DNA of 64,000 bases from JAWKJY01 sp041393535 (GCA_041393535.1 JAWKJY010000005.1:124001-188000), one strand, 5' to 3'; counted from the stretch's first letter, positions 27,299 through 35,913 are shown. The notes: generated from the letters alone by a model not told the origin. A program made the numbers and translations.

Positions 27299-29347
27299 TC
27301 AGGCGAGCTTCAGCGTCCGGCTCCTCGAGGTCGCGGCGAGCAGGGCGCCGTTGCCGGGGAACACGGCGATGATCGTGACGCTCCTCGCGGTGCCGCGCTG
27401 CTTCGCGGTCAGCGACAGCGTCGCCGAGTACCCGCACGCCCCGTTCTTCAGCCTCAGCGTCGCGGTCCGGGTGAGCAGGGTCTTCTTCCCGGTCTTCGCG
27501 CTGACCTTGACCTTCCCGCTGCAGGTCGCGGCCGTCGGCGTCGCCGTCAGCTGGAGTGTCCCGCTCGCGGTGGTCCTGTACGGGGCGGTCGTGTCCTTGC
27601 CCGGTGCGAGCGCGAGGGTGAGCTTCCGGGGCGAGACCTTCGCGGGCGCCGGTGGCGGTGCCGGCGGGGCGGCGGGAGGCGCGGGCGGGGCGGGCGCGGG
27701 CGGCTCCGCCGGCGGCGGTGGCGGCGGCGGTGGTGGCGGTGGTGCGGCGGCGATCGTCGTCGTCGCGCTCGCCCGGTCGTCCTCGCCGACGAGGCCGTTG
27801 GCCGGGGTCGAGTCGGGGTCGAGCTCCGTCTGCGCGGACAGTTCCGCGACGAGGCTGCCCGCGCCCGCGGCGAGCGGGCTCAGGGTCAGCGCGAGGCTGC
27901 CAGTCGCTCCGGGAGCCAGGCTGCCGATCGTCCACGTCGCGCCGGTGAGGCTGCCCTGCGCGGTCGTGCCGCCGGCGACGCCGAGCAGCGTCGCCTGGAG
28001 GGTGGCGGCGAGCCCGGTCGAGGCGTCGGGGCCGCGGTTCGTCACGAGCACGGTCGCGCTCGCCGTGTCCCCGACCGTGAGCGTCCCCGCGAGGCCCGCG
28101 ATCGCAACCGACACGTCGGCGACCCGGCTGACGAGGGAGGCGGACCCGAGGGCCGCCGGCCCGCTGGCCTCGGTCTGCGCCCCCGACACGCCGTTGCCGA
28201 GCTGCCCGAACACGTCGCTGCCGAAGCAGGTCACGCTCCCGTCGTCCCGGAGCACGCAGGTGAAGAAGTCGCCGGCGGTGATCGCGACCGCGCTACGGCC
28301 CAGCGGGAGCGTCACCTGGCTCGGGCTGGCCTGGTCGCCGGTCGTGCTCCCGTTCCCGAGCTGCCCGAACGTGTCGTCGCCCCAGCACCAGGCGGTGGCG
28401 TCGTCGAGGACGGCGCAGCTGTGCGTGCTCGTCACGGCGATCGAGACGGCTGCCCGGCCCGGCGGGAGCGCGACGGGGCTCGGCGCGTCCTGGTCGCCGG
28501 TGGTGGCGCCGTTCCCCAGCTTGCCGTCCGTGTCGTCGCCCCAGCACCAGGCGCTGCCGTCGTCGAGGATCCCGCACGTGTGGCTGATCGCGGCGGCGAT
28601 CGCGACAGCGGTGCGACCGGCGGGGAGCTGGACGGCGATCGGGTCGAGCTGGAAGCCGGTGGTGGCGCCGTTGCCGAGCTTGCCGTTCGTGTCGTCGCCC
28701 CAGCACCAGGCGCTGCCGTCGTCGAGGATCGCGCAGGTGTCGTTGTTGCCGGCCGCGATCGCAACGGCCGTCCCACCGACCGGGAGGTTCACGGAGACGG
28801 GCGACGGCTGGCTGCCGGACGTTGCGCCGTTGCCGAGCTGGCCCTGGTTGTCGCCGCCCCAGCACCAGGCGCTGCCGTCGTCGAGGATCGCACAGCTGTG
28901 CGCCGCCGAGGCAGTGATCGACGTTGCGGTGCGGCCGGCGGGAAGCTCGACCGCGCTCGGGCTGGCCTGGGCGCCGGTGGTGGCGCCGTTGCCGAGCTGC
29001 CCGTTCGCGTCGCTGCCCCAGCAGGCCGCGCTGCCGTCGTCGAGGATCGAGCAGGTGTGTGCGCCGCCGGCGGCGATCGCCCTCGCCGTGCGGCCCGTGG
29101 GGAGCTCGACCGCGCTCGGGCTGGTCTGATCGCCCGTGGTGGCGCCGTTGCCGAGCTGGCCGCTCGAGTCCGCGCCCCAGCACCGGGCGGCGCCGGTCGT
29201 GAGGATCGCGCAGGCGTGCGAGCCTCCGGCGTCGAGGAGCCCGGCCTGGAACGACCGCGCCTCGCTTCCCGCCTGCTCGGCCCGCGCCGAGGCCGGCAGG
29301 GCGACGATCGCGGCGAGCGCGAGGGTGAAGGTCAGGAGACGCCGCAT
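27299..29347 (-). CDS. Secreted RCC1-type seven-bladed propeller protein 3 with Pro-rich hinge
   Basis: 682 residues, intact. Signal peptide (LLTFTLALAAIVALPASARA), then seven repeats of about 52 residues built on HTCAILDDGSAWCWGDDTNGKLGNGATTG, a variant of the repeat in paralogues 1 and 2. A CARDB/DUF11-like domain follows, then a Pro/Ala-rich hinge of about 45 residues that opens with a run of Pro, and the shared C-terminal beta domain ending SRTLKLA. The hinge probably spans cell-wall space between two folded domains. A -10-like TAGCCT lies 12 nt before the ATG. Confidence 0.85.
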   Translation of the reverse strand: MRRLLTFTLALAAIVALPASARAEQAGSEARSFQAGLLDAGGSHACAILTTGAARCWGADSSGQLGNGATTGDQTSPSAVELPTGRTARAIAAGGAHTCSILDDGSAACWGSDANGQLGNGATTGAQASPSAVELPAGRTATSITASAAHSCAILDDGSAWCWGGDNQGQLGNGATSGSQPSPVSVNLPVGGTAVAIAAGNNDTCAILDDGSAWCWGDDTNGKLGNGATTGFQLDPIAVQLPAGRTAVAIAAAISHTCGILDDGSAWCWGDDTDGKLGNGATTGDQDAPSPVALPPGRAAVSIAVTSTHSCAVLDDATAWCWGDDTFGQLGNGSTTGDQASPSQVTLPLGRSAVAITAGDFFTCVLRDDGSVTCFGSDVFGQLGNGVSGAQTEASGPAALGSASLVSRVADVSVAIAGLAGTLTVGDTASATVLVTNRGPDASTGLAATLQATLLGVAGGTTAQGSLTGATWTIGSLAPGATGSLALTLSPLAAGAGSLVAELSAQTELDPDSTPANGLVGEDDRASATTTIAAAPPPPPPPPPPPAEPPAPAPPAPPAAPPAPPPAPAKVSPRKLTLALAPGKDTTAPYRTTASGTLQLTATPTAATCSGKVKVSAKTGKKTLLTRTATLRLKNGACGYSATLSLTAKQRGTARSVTIIAVFPGNGALLAATSRSRTLKLA

Positions 29348-29403
29348 CGAGAGGACGCCAGGCTATGCGTGCGACGACCCGGGCGCAAGCCGCGTCGGGC
29401 CGC

Positions 29404-29892
29404 TCAGGCGAGCTTCAGCCTGCGCGCCTTCGAGGTCGCTGCGAGGAGGGCGTCGTTGCCCGAGAAGGCGGCGGTGACCTCGACGCTCGTCGCCTTGCCG
29501 CGCTGCTTCGCGCTGAGCGACAGCTTCGCGGCGTACTCGCAGGCGCGGTCCTTCAGCCTCGGGCCGGCCGTCTTCGTGAGGAGCGTCTCCTTGCCGGCCT
29601 TCGCGGTCAGCGTGACGGTGCCGGCGCAGGCGGCGCGGGGCGCGACGGACGTGGCGACGAGGCGGCCGCCGTCGCCGAGCAGTACGCAGTCGTGGTCGCC
29701 GCCCGCGCCGGATCGCGACGGCGTCCCGGCCGGAGGAAGGCGAGGCGGCGCGCGGACGGCGAGAGGCCGATGGGCGGCGACTTGTCCCCCTAGTCGCCGA
29801 GCTGCCCCGCGCCGTCGCCTCCCCAGCAGGCGACGGACGCGTCGTCGGTCTCCTCCCCCCGGTGCGGTCGTCGCTCCGGGCCGGCGAGGCAC
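29404..29892 (-). pseudogene. Remnant of a fourth RCC1 propeller gene
   Basis: On the minus strand a single partial repeat (DDASVACWGGDGAGQLGD, ending in a TAG) at about 29790-29850 lies in one frame. Another frame encodes the family's C-terminal domain (GRLVATSVAPRAACAGTVTLTAKAGKETLLT through KARRLKLA) at 29404-29700. The other six repeats, signal peptide and linker are missing. The stretch is best read as a truncated, decayed copy next to intact gene 3. Tail similarity to gene 3 (SRTLKLA / KARRLKLA) is clear. Confidence 0.7.
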
Positions 29893-29963
29893 AGCCTCGG
29901 GGCAGCCGCTCGTCCGGCCCGGCTACCCTGCCCGTGGCTCAGTCAAGGGGAGGCACGCAGCAG

Positions 29964-31162
29964 ATGTTCAGCCCGCTCGCAGGGATCAGGGTCGTCGACT
30001 TCACGACGTCGATCGCAGGCCCGTTCTGCACCCAGACGCTCGCCGCGCTCGGCGCGGAGGTCGTGAAGATCGAGCACCCGGAGCGCGGCGACGACGCGCG
30101 CTCGTGGGGGCCGCCGTTCTGGAACGGCGAGTCGGCCGCCTTCCTGGGCGTCAACGCGGGCAAGCGGTCGCTCGCGCTCGACGTGAAGGACCCGGCCGGG
30201 CTCGAGGTGATGCTGAAGCTGCTCGACCGCGCGGACGTCTTCGTCCAGAACATGCGCCCGGGCCTGTGCGAGCGCCTGGGCCTCGGCTTCGAGGCGCTGA
30301 AGGCCCGCAACGACCGGCTGGTCTACTGCACGATCGGCGCGTTCGGCCGCGTCGGCCCGCTCTCCCAGCAGCCGGGCTACGACCCCCTGATGCAGGCCTC
30401 GGGCGGGATCATGTCGATCACGGGCGAATCGGCCGAGCGGCCGCCGGTGCGCTGCGGCGTCTCCGTGATCGACGAGGGGACGGCGATGTGGTCCGTGATC
30501 GGCATCCTCGCCGCCCTTCGCGCGCGTGACACGGGAGCAGGCGCCCAGCTCGTCGACACGTCGCTCTACGAGACGGCCGTCGCGTGGCTGCCCTTCCAGC
30601 TGATCGGCTACCTCGCGAGCGGCAGGGTGCCCCAGCCGCAGGGCTCCGGGGTCGGGATGATCGCCCCGTACGAGGCGTTCCAGGCGCGCGACCGCTGGGT
30701 CATGGTGGCCGCGGGCAACGACCGGCTCTACCAGTCGCTCTGCGAGGTGCTCGAGGCGCCCGAGTTGGCCGAGGACGTGCGCTTCCGCACGAACCCCGAC
30801 CGCTGCGCGCACCGGCACGAGCTCGCGGCGATCATCCAGGAGCGCTTCCGCGCGCGGGACGCGGCCGACTGGCTCGCCGCGCTCGAGCGGGCGGGCGTCC
30901 CGGCTGCGCCGGTGCAGGACCTCTCCGAGGTCGCGGTCCACCCGCAGACCGAGGCGCTCGGGCTGCTCCAGCCGGTCGAGCACCCCGCGATCCCCGAGCT
31001 GCGCCTCGTCGCGACGCCCGTGTCGGTCGACGGCGAGCGGGTCCGCACCGCGGCGCGCCGCCCGCGCTCGGGCAGGACACGGCCCCGATCATGGCCGAGC
31101 TCGGGTACGGCGAGGACGAGGTCGAGGCGCTGGCGGGGCGGGGAGTCCTCCGGATCGGCTAG
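29964..31162 (+). CDS. CaiB/BaiF family (class III) CoA-transferase, frameshift near the end
   Basis: About 399 residues. ATG 29964 has GGGGAGG about 10 nt upstream; a GTG at 29934 is an alternative. Family features are LAGIRVVDFTTSIAGPFCTQTLAALGAEVVKIEHPERGDDAR in the first 50 residues, then NAGKRSLALDVKDPAG, QNMRPGLCERLGLGFE and YDPLMQASGGIMSITGE. These enzymes move CoA between acyl carriers by a mixed-anhydride route. The frame changes near 31055: VSVDGERVRTAAR is followed in the next frame by PALGQDTAPIMAELGYGEDEVEALAGRGVLRIG, the normal C-terminus. Acyl substrate unknown. Confidence 0.85.
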
Positions 31163-31246
31163 GTCCCCCTCCCCCGAACGGGTGGCGTGCATCCCCGTTT
31201 TCGCGTATCCATCCACACTCCTAACACGTTGCCAACAGGCAAGCCC

Positions 31247-31252
31247 TAGCCT
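31247..31252 (+). promoter_or_regulatory. Leaderless -10 box TAGCCT
   Basis: TAGCCT lies 8 nt before the GTG at 31261, in the most A/T-rich stretch nearby (31195-31250). Confidence 0.5.
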
Positions 31253-31260
31253 CTCGCGGA

Positions 31261-32190
31261 GTGCGCCCCCTCGCCACGATGCTCTGCATCGCGGCAGTGC
31301 TGGTCCTCGCGTCAGCGGCGAACGCGAGTCCGTTGCTCGTCCGCGACGCCGTCTCGCCCACCCTGGCAGTGGATGCCCAGGGGCGTGCGCTCGTCTCCTA
31401 CCGGACGAAGGCCGGCCAGGCGAAGCGCCTGCTCGCCTGGGGCGCGGTGGACGCGCTGCCGCCGACGCCGGGCACCGCTCAGGTGGCCTTCCAGGTCGAC
31501 TACACCGGCGGCTGGGGCGCCTTCAGGAAGGCGATCTGGAAGACGTTCAGGAACGTCTGCCGCCCGTACGCGGGCCCTCCGCTCGCGTGGTTCGTCACCG
31601 GCTGCACCGCGCCGGACGGGAGCCATTGGGTGCTCCAGTCCTGGCAGCGCGGCCTGCGCCCCCAGGGAAGGCCGTCGACGCCCGTCCAGGCCGCGTGGGA
31701 GCTGCGCCTGTCCCACTTCACGGGCGACGTCGCCCAGCTCGAGGTCTGGCAGGACTGGAAGTACGACACGAAGATCAACGCCGTCTTCGGGCGGATGACG
31801 TACCGCGGCGTGCCGGTCTACGGCTTCGGGATGACGCCGAAGGGCGAGCCGACCGACGGCTTCGGGCGCCTCGTCTACTACGACACGCTCGACTCGGGCT
31901 ACGGGCCCGGCTGGCGGCGCGCCGACGCGATGTCGACGCACGCCCCCGGCGGCGTCTTCTGCGCGATCTTCGCGCGCAATTTGACCGACAGGTTCGGCAC
32001 GAACAAGGGGTTCGGGAGCCGCTACCGGATCACGGTGTCCGGGCCGGGCGTCACGCCCGACGTCTCCTGGGAGGACGCATCGCTGCCGCTCTGGGACGCG
32101 AAGAACGCGGTCCTGGTCGCGCACGAGCGCGAGATGAACCGGGTCGTCCAGGCGCTCGCCGACCCGGACCCGCGCTGCGCGGCCCTCTGA
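31261..32190 (+). CDS. Secreted protein of unknown function
   Basis: 309 residues from GTG. A signal peptide (MLCIAAVLVLASAANA) is followed by a beta-rich, aromatic-rich domain. Features include VDYTGGWGAFRKAIWKTFRNVCRPY, WFVTGCTAPDGSHWVLQSWQRGL, LEVWQDWKYDTKINAVFGRMTYRG and VYGFGMTPKGEPTDGFGRLVYYDT. Cys residues are paired (about positions 99 and 116, with two more near 238 and 306), consistent with disulfides outside the cell. I do not recognise the family, but the even codon use and clear export signal support a real gene. It seems to be leaderless and monocistronic. Confidence 0.65.
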   Translation: MRPLATMLCIAAVLVLASAANASPLLVRDAVSPTLAVDAQGRALVSYRTKAGQAKRLLAWGAVDALPPTPGTAQVAFQVDYTGGWGAFRKAIWKTFRNVCRPYAGPPLAWFVTGCTAPDGSHWVLQSWQRGLRPQGRPSTPVQAAWELRLSHFTGDVAQLEVWQDWKYDTKINAVFGRMTYRGVPVYGFGMTPKGEPTDGFGRLVYYDTLDSGYGPGWRRADAMSTHAPGGVFCAIFARNLTDRFGTNKGFGSRYRITVSGPGVTPDVSWEDASLPLWDAKNAVLVAHEREMNRVVQALADPDPRCAAL

Positions 32191-32227
32191 GCCGGCCGGC
32201 CCGCCGCTCGCGGCCGGCGCCGTCTGG

Positions 32228-32233
32228 TAGACA
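32228..32233 (+). promoter_or_regulatory. Leaderless -10 box TAGACA of the aldolase operon
   Basis: TAGACA lies 6 nt before the ATG at 32240. Confidence 0.45.
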
Positions 32234-32239
32234 CCGGGC

Positions 32240-32854
32240 ATGCAGATCTCGCCCGCCGAGGTCGCGGCGGCGCTCGCACGTGACCGCGTCGTCCCGATCG
32301 TTCGCCTGGCCGACGCCGCGGCGACCGAGGGGATCGTCGAGGGCCTGCTCGAGGGCGGCTGCTCGATCGTCGAGCTGACGCTGAACACGCCGGGCGCGCT
32401 CGACGCCCTCGCCGCCCTCGCCGACCGCGTCCCCGTGCTCGGGGCGGGCACCGTGCTGACCGCGGCCGACGCGGAGGCCGCGCTCGACGCGGGCGCCGAC
32501 TTCCTCGTCACCCCGGCGCTCGTGCCCGAGGTGGTCGAGGTCGCGACGCGCCGCGGCGCGTACTGCGCCTGCGGCGCCTTCACGCCGACCGAGGTGCTCG
32601 GGGCCTGGCGCGCCGGCGCGTCCGCGGTCAAGTGGGTCCCCGCCTCGCTCGGCGGCCCGCGCGGCCTGCGGGAGCTGCGGGCGGTCTTCCGCGACGTGCC
32701 GTTCCTGCCGACGGGCGGGATCGACGCGACGAACGCACGCGAGTACCTGGCCGCGGGGGCGGTCGCGATCGGCGCCGGCTCGGCGCTCGTCAGCGACGGG
32801 AAGGGCGTCGCCGCCCGCGCCCGCGCCCTGCTCGACGCATGCCGGACCTCCTGA
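32240..32854 (+). CDS. eda: KDPG/KHG aldolase
   Basis: 204 residues. The TIM-barrel class I aldolase has VVPIVRLADAA, the catalytic Glu45 in SIVELTLNTPGAL, LGAGTVLTAADAEAALDAGADFLVTP, and the Schiff-base Lys131 in SAVKWVPAS. It cleaves 2-keto-3-deoxy-6-phosphogluconate to pyruvate and glyceraldehyde 3-phosphate in the cytosol. Its stop lies 16 bp inside the next gene, the kinase that makes such phosphorylated substrates, so the two enzymes are coupled in one operon. The dehydratase at 25.6-27.3 kb would supply the upstream step. Confidence 0.92.
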   Translation: MQISPAEVAAALARDRVVPIVRLADAAATEGIVEGLLEGGCSIVELTLNTPGALDALAALADRVPVLGAGTVLTAADAEAALDAGADFLVTPALVPEVVEVATRRGAYCACGAFTPTEVLGAWRAGASAVKWVPASLGGPRGLRELRAVFRDVPFLPTGGIDATNAREYLAAGAVAIGAGSALVSDGKGVAARARALLDACRTS

Positions 32855-33663
32855 CCTTCGGCGAGCCGCTCTGTGTCTTCCACCCGGCCTCGGGCCGGAC
32901 GCTGACGCGCGGCGTCGCCGGAGCCGAGCTGAACGTCGCCGTCGGGCTCGCGCGGCTCGGCCGCTCCGTCGTCTACGTCTCCCGCGTCGGCGACGACCCG
33001 TTCGGCGCGGCGATCCGGGAGCGGCTGGAGCAGGCCGGCGTCGACGCGCGCGTCGAGGTCGACCCGGACGCCCCGACCGGCGTCTACTTCCGGGAGCTCG
33101 CCGGCGCCGTCGGCCGGAGCGTCTTCTACTACCGCCAGGGCTCGGCCGCGACCCGGCTCGCGCCGGCGCAGCTGCCGCCGCTCGGCGACGTGCGGCTCGT
33201 CCACACGACCGGGATCACCGCGATGCTCTCGCCGTCGTGTCGCGCGACGGTCGAGGCGGCCGCGCATGCGCCGGCGTTCAGCCTCGACGTGAACTTCCGT
33301 CCGGCGCTCGGCGACGCGGCGGCCTGGCGCGAGGCGATCCGGCCGCTCCTGCCGCTCGCCGACCTCGTCTTCCTCAGCGAGGAGGACGCGGCGGTGCTCG
33401 CGCCCGCCGCCGCGCTCGCGGCCGGGGCGGGAGCCGTCGTCCACACGCGCGGCGCGGCCGGCGCGCTCTACCTCGATCGCGCCGGGCACGAGGTCGAGGC
33501 GCGTGCGGTCGCGGTCGAGGCCGTCGACACCGTCGGCGCCGGCGACGCGTTCGCCGCGGGCTTCCTCGACGCGCACCTGTCGGGCCTCGGCCCCGCGGCC
33601 TGCCTGGACGCGGGCTGCCGCCTCGGCGCCGAGGCCGTCGCGCGCATCGGCGATCAGGCCTGA
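32839..33663 (+). CDS. kdgK: 2-keto-3-deoxygluconate kinase (PfkB family)
   Basis: 274 residues from an ATG inside the end of eda. The PfkB fold is clear: TFGEPLCVFHPASG, GVAGAELNVAVGLARLG, YVSRVGDDPFG at the start, and the second signature DTVGAGDAFAAGF near residue 225 with the catalytic Asp in GAGDAF. YYRQGSAATRLAP and SLDVNFRPAL match KDG kinases rather than ribo- or fructokinases. It phosphorylates 2-keto-3-deoxygluconate to KDPG, which the aldolase then splits. Its 3' end overlaps the convergent flavin-binding gene by 10 bp. Confidence 0.88.
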   Translation: MPDLLTFGEPLCVFHPASGRTLTRGVAGAELNVAVGLARLGRSVVYVSRVGDDPFGAAIRERLEQAGVDARVEVDPDAPTGVYFRELAGAVGRSVFYYRQGSAATRLAPAQLPPLGDVRLVHTTGITAMLSPSCRATVEAAAHAPAFSLDVNFRPALGDAAAWREAIRPLLPLADLVFLSEEDAAVLAPAAALAAGAGAVVHTRGAAGALYLDRAGHEVEARAVAVEAVDTVGAGDAFAAGFLDAHLSGLGPAACLDAGCRLGAEAVARIGDQA

Positions 33664-34256
33664 GCGTCCGCCGGGCCTGCCGCCGGGTCGCCCGCCGGCA
33701 GGACGTCGCGCGCCCACTCGCTCCGCTTCCAGCCGGGCGCGGGGGCCGAGCCGTCGGCGGCGGGGACGAACGGCGAGTCCTCGACCCGCCGCATCCGGTG
33801 GACGTAGCGGCCGCAGTTCGGGTAGACGCGATCGACGGCGACGCGCACGACGAGCGCCGAGCCGGGGAACGCCGCGCGCAGCGGGTCGTCCTCGGCGACG
33901 GACGCCCGGCCCTCGACGCGCAGCCGCCGACCGGCCTCGAAGTCGACGAAGAGCAGTCCCACGTGCGGGTTCGCCAGCACGTTCCCGAGCGAGAGGAACA
34001 TGCCGTTCCCGTCGTAGCTCGGGAAGGCGAGCGTCCGCTCGTCGACGACCCGGACGAAGCCGGGCGCGCCGCCCTTGTAGGAGCAGGTCGGCCGGCCCTC
34101 GGCGTCCGCGGTGGCGAGGAAGACGAGGTCGAGCGACTCGACGAGGGCCCGGTCGTCGGCGTCGAGCCGGTCGCGGACGAGCCGCTCCTCGATCCGGTCC
34201 GCGAGCCGCCGCGTGTCGAAGCGGTCCTGCAGGCGCCGGCTGTCCTCGTGGTACAT
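33654..34256 (-). CDS. Pyridoxamine 5'-phosphate oxidase-family FMN-binding protein
   Basis: 200 residues from ATG 34256 with AAGGAG 6 nt upstream. A helical N-terminus (about 40 residues) precedes a split-barrel: VFLATADAEGRPTCSYKGGAPGFVRVVDERTLAFPSYDGNGMFLSLGNVLANPHVGLLFVDF is the classical FMN-binding order (spread over residues 50-115), followed by RLRVEGRASV. Members of this group include F420- or flavin-dependent reductases and enzymes of unknown substrate; true PdxH markers are absent. It is convergent with kdgK and divergent from the cyclodeaminase-family gene. Confidence 0.82.
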   Translation of the reverse strand: MYHEDSRRLQDRFDTRRLADRIEERLVRDRLDADDRALVESLDLVFLATADAEGRPTCSYKGGAPGFVRVVDERTLAFPSYDGNGMFLSLGNVLANPHVGLLFVDFEAGRRLRVEGRASVAEDDPLRAAFPGSALVVRVAVDRVYPNCGRYVHRMRRVEDSPFVPAADGSAPAPGWKRSEWARDVLPAGDPAAGPADAQA

Positions 34257-34322
34257 GGCGTGCTCCTTCGGCGGGGAGCCCGACGGTAGCGCGCGCGGGG
34301 CCGGCGATCCAGCGCCGCTCCC

Positions 34323-34328
34323 TAGAAT
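34323..34328 (+). promoter_or_regulatory. -10-like box TAGAAT
   Basis: TAGAAT would give a leader of about 27 nt carrying GGGGAGGA before the ATG at 34362. Confidence 0.45.
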
Positions 34329-34361
34329 CCGCCGCCTGGACGAGCGCGAAGGGGAGGACCG

Positions 34362-35372
34362 ATGGAGAGCTGGCGGAACCGCAAGACGCTGATCCTCAGC
34401 CGGACGGACATGATGGGACTGCTCGAGCCGATCGAGTACGTCGACTGCGTCGAGCACGCCTTCCGGATGCACGCGCTCGGCCGCGTCTACATGGAGCCGA
34501 AGGGCCACATCGTGCTCGACCAGTACCGGGGCGAGTGGGAGGTGATGCCCTCCTGGATCGCCGAGCCGGAGGCGGCCGCCTGCAAGTGGGTCTCGATCCG
34601 CGAGGACAACTCGCGGTACGACCTGCCCGCGGTCTTCTCGATCCTGATCTACACGCATCCCGAGACGGGCTTCCCGCTCGCGATCTGCGACGGCTCGTTC
34701 CACACGCTGATGCGGACGGGCGCCTCGGCCGCCGTCTCCGCCCGCTGGCTCGCCCGCAGGGACTCGACGGTGCTCGCGATCCTCGGCACGGGCTCCGTCG
34801 GCGAGGGGACGCTCGCGACCTGCGACCCGATCTTCCCGTGGCAGGAGGTGCGCGTGTGGAGCCGCACGCAGGCCTCGCTCGACCGCTTCCTCGCGAGCGA
34901 GCGGCCGAGGTACCCGCACCTCTCGATCGTCGGCACGACGAGCGTCGAGGAGGCCGTCACCGGCGCCGACGTGATCGTCACGGGCACCCACGCGCGCGAG
35001 TGGATCGTCGACGACGCCTGGGTCAAGCCCGGCGCGCACATCGCCGCCCTCGGCGCCGACCTCGAGGGCGAGCAGGAGCTCGACCCGCGCATCCTCCAGC
35101 GCGCGCGGATCTTCGTCGACGACATCCGCCAGTGCGTCCCCGACGGTGAGATCAACGTCGCGCTGCGCCAGGGCCTGATCCGCGAGGAGGACGTCGCGGG
35201 GGAGATCGGCAAGGTGATCGTCGGCGAGCTCGAGGGCCGCCAGTCCGACGACCAGGTGACGGTGTTCGACTCGACGGGCATCGCCCTGCAGGACTCGGCG
35301 ACCGTCCCGCTCGAGGTCGAGCGAGCGCACGCCCGCGGCGTCGGGATCGAGAAGAAGATGATCTCCACGTAG
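34362..35372 (+). CDS. Ornithine cyclodeaminase / mu-crystallin family protein
   Basis: 336 residues from ATG with AGGGGAGGA upstream. The N- and C-terminal parts form the family's dimer domain (EYVDCVEHAFRMHALGRV, KWVSIREDNSRYDLPAVFSILIYTHPETGFPLAICDG), and the Rossmann domain has AILGTGSVGEGTLATC and later GADVIVTGTHAREWIVDDAWVKPGAHIAALGADLEGEQELDP. Members include ornithine cyclodeaminase, alanine dehydrogenase and ketimine reductases, all using NAD(P)H. TGASAAVSARWLAR is conserved across them. I cannot choose the substrate from sequence alone. Confidence 0.85.
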   Translation: MESWRNRKTLILSRTDMMGLLEPIEYVDCVEHAFRMHALGRVYMEPKGHIVLDQYRGEWEVMPSWIAEPEAAACKWVSIREDNSRYDLPAVFSILIYTHPETGFPLAICDGSFHTLMRTGASAAVSARWLARRDSTVLAILGTGSVGEGTLATCDPIFPWQEVRVWSRTQASLDRFLASERPRYPHLSIVGTTSVEEAVTGADVIVTGTHAREWIVDDAWVKPGAHIAALGADLEGEQELDPRILQRARIFVDDIRQCVPDGEINVALRQGLIREEDVAGEIGKVIVGELEGRQSDDQVTVFDSTGIALQDSATVPLEVERAHARGVGIEKKMIST

Positions 35373-35402
35373 GGCGGCCGCACGGCCCGCGGCAGGCGAT
35401 GC

Positions 35403-35428
35403 CCCGCCCGGTCCGCGCGGCGGGGCGC
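35403..35428 (+). terminator. GC hairpin after the cyclodeaminase-family gene
   Basis: GCCCCGCC and GGCGGGGC form an 8-bp stem around a 10-nt loop, 30 nt after the stop. Confidence 0.5.
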
Positions 35429-35437
35429 GGCGGCGTA

Positions 35438-35443
35438 GGATCG
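35438..35443 (+). promoter_or_regulatory. -10-like box TAGGAT
   Basis: TAGGAT precedes the ABM-like gene; the leader of about 25 nt carries GGAGG. Confidence 0.45.
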
Positions 35444-35474
35444 TGGCCGGACCCGCGAGGAACGGAGGCAGACG

Positions 35475-35846
35475 GTGGCAGACACGGTCGGTTCGAGGAC
35501 GGTCGGCTGGTTCGTCGAGGCGACGGTGAGGGACGGGCGCCTGGACGACTTCGCGGCGCTCGTCGACGAGATGGTCGCCGGCACCGCGGCCGAGGCCGGC
35601 ACGACGAACTACGAGTGGTACCTGTCCGAGGACGGCACCACGATCCACATCTGGGAGAAGTACGCCGACTCCGACGCAGCCCTCTCGCACGTGCTGGGCT
35701 TCATCGAGAAGTGGTCGGGCCGCTTCGGCGAGTGCGTCGAGATGACCCGCTTCGACGTGTACGGCGACCCCGACGAGCGGATCAGGGAGACGGTCGGCAG
35801 CTGGGGGCCCCGCTGGATGGGTCACTGGCGCGGCTTCGCCCGCTAG
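35475..35846 (+). CDS. Antibiotic biosynthesis monooxygenase-like (dimeric alpha/beta barrel) protein
   Basis: 123 residues from GTG with GGAGG 9 nt upstream. The compact fold GWFVEATVRDGRLDDFAALVDEMV, NYEWYLSEDGTTIHIWEKYADSDAALSHV, SGRFGECVEMTRFDVYG fits the ABM/ferredoxin-like dimeric barrel. Members may be monooxygenases, heme-degrading enzymes or small-molecule binders; His and Trp residues that matter in heme enzymes are not diagnostic here. It stands alone between a promoter-like box and a hairpin. Confidence 0.75.
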   Translation: MADTVGSRTVGWFVEATVRDGRLDDFAALVDEMVAGTAAEAGTTNYEWYLSEDGTTIHIWEKYADSDAALSHVLGFIEKWSGRFGECVEMTRFDVYGDPDERIRETVGSWGPRWMGHWRGFAR

Positions 35847-35862
35847 GCGTCGACGGCCCGCC

Positions 35863-35882
35863 GGCCGGGGTCGCCCCCGGCC
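35863..35882 (+). terminator. GC hairpin after the ABM-like gene
   Basis: GGCCGGGG and CCCCGGCC form an 8-bp stem with a TCGC loop 16 nt after the stop. Confidence 0.6.
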
Positions 35883-35907
35883 CTGGCGGCCCGATCATGC
35901 AGGGTGG

Positions 35908-35913
35908 TAGGCT
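35908..35913 (+). promoter_or_regulatory. -10-like box TAGGCT before the STAS gene
   Basis: TAGGCT is the best -10 candidate in the 196-bp gap; it leaves a leader of about 125 nt in which I see no known RNA element. Confidence 0.35.

Noticed and set aside
23573..29347. CRISPR-like or DNA tandem repeats
   Set aside because: The regular DNA periodicity of about 156-162 bp comes from the protein blades of RCC1 genes; the units are coding, diverged and without spacers.
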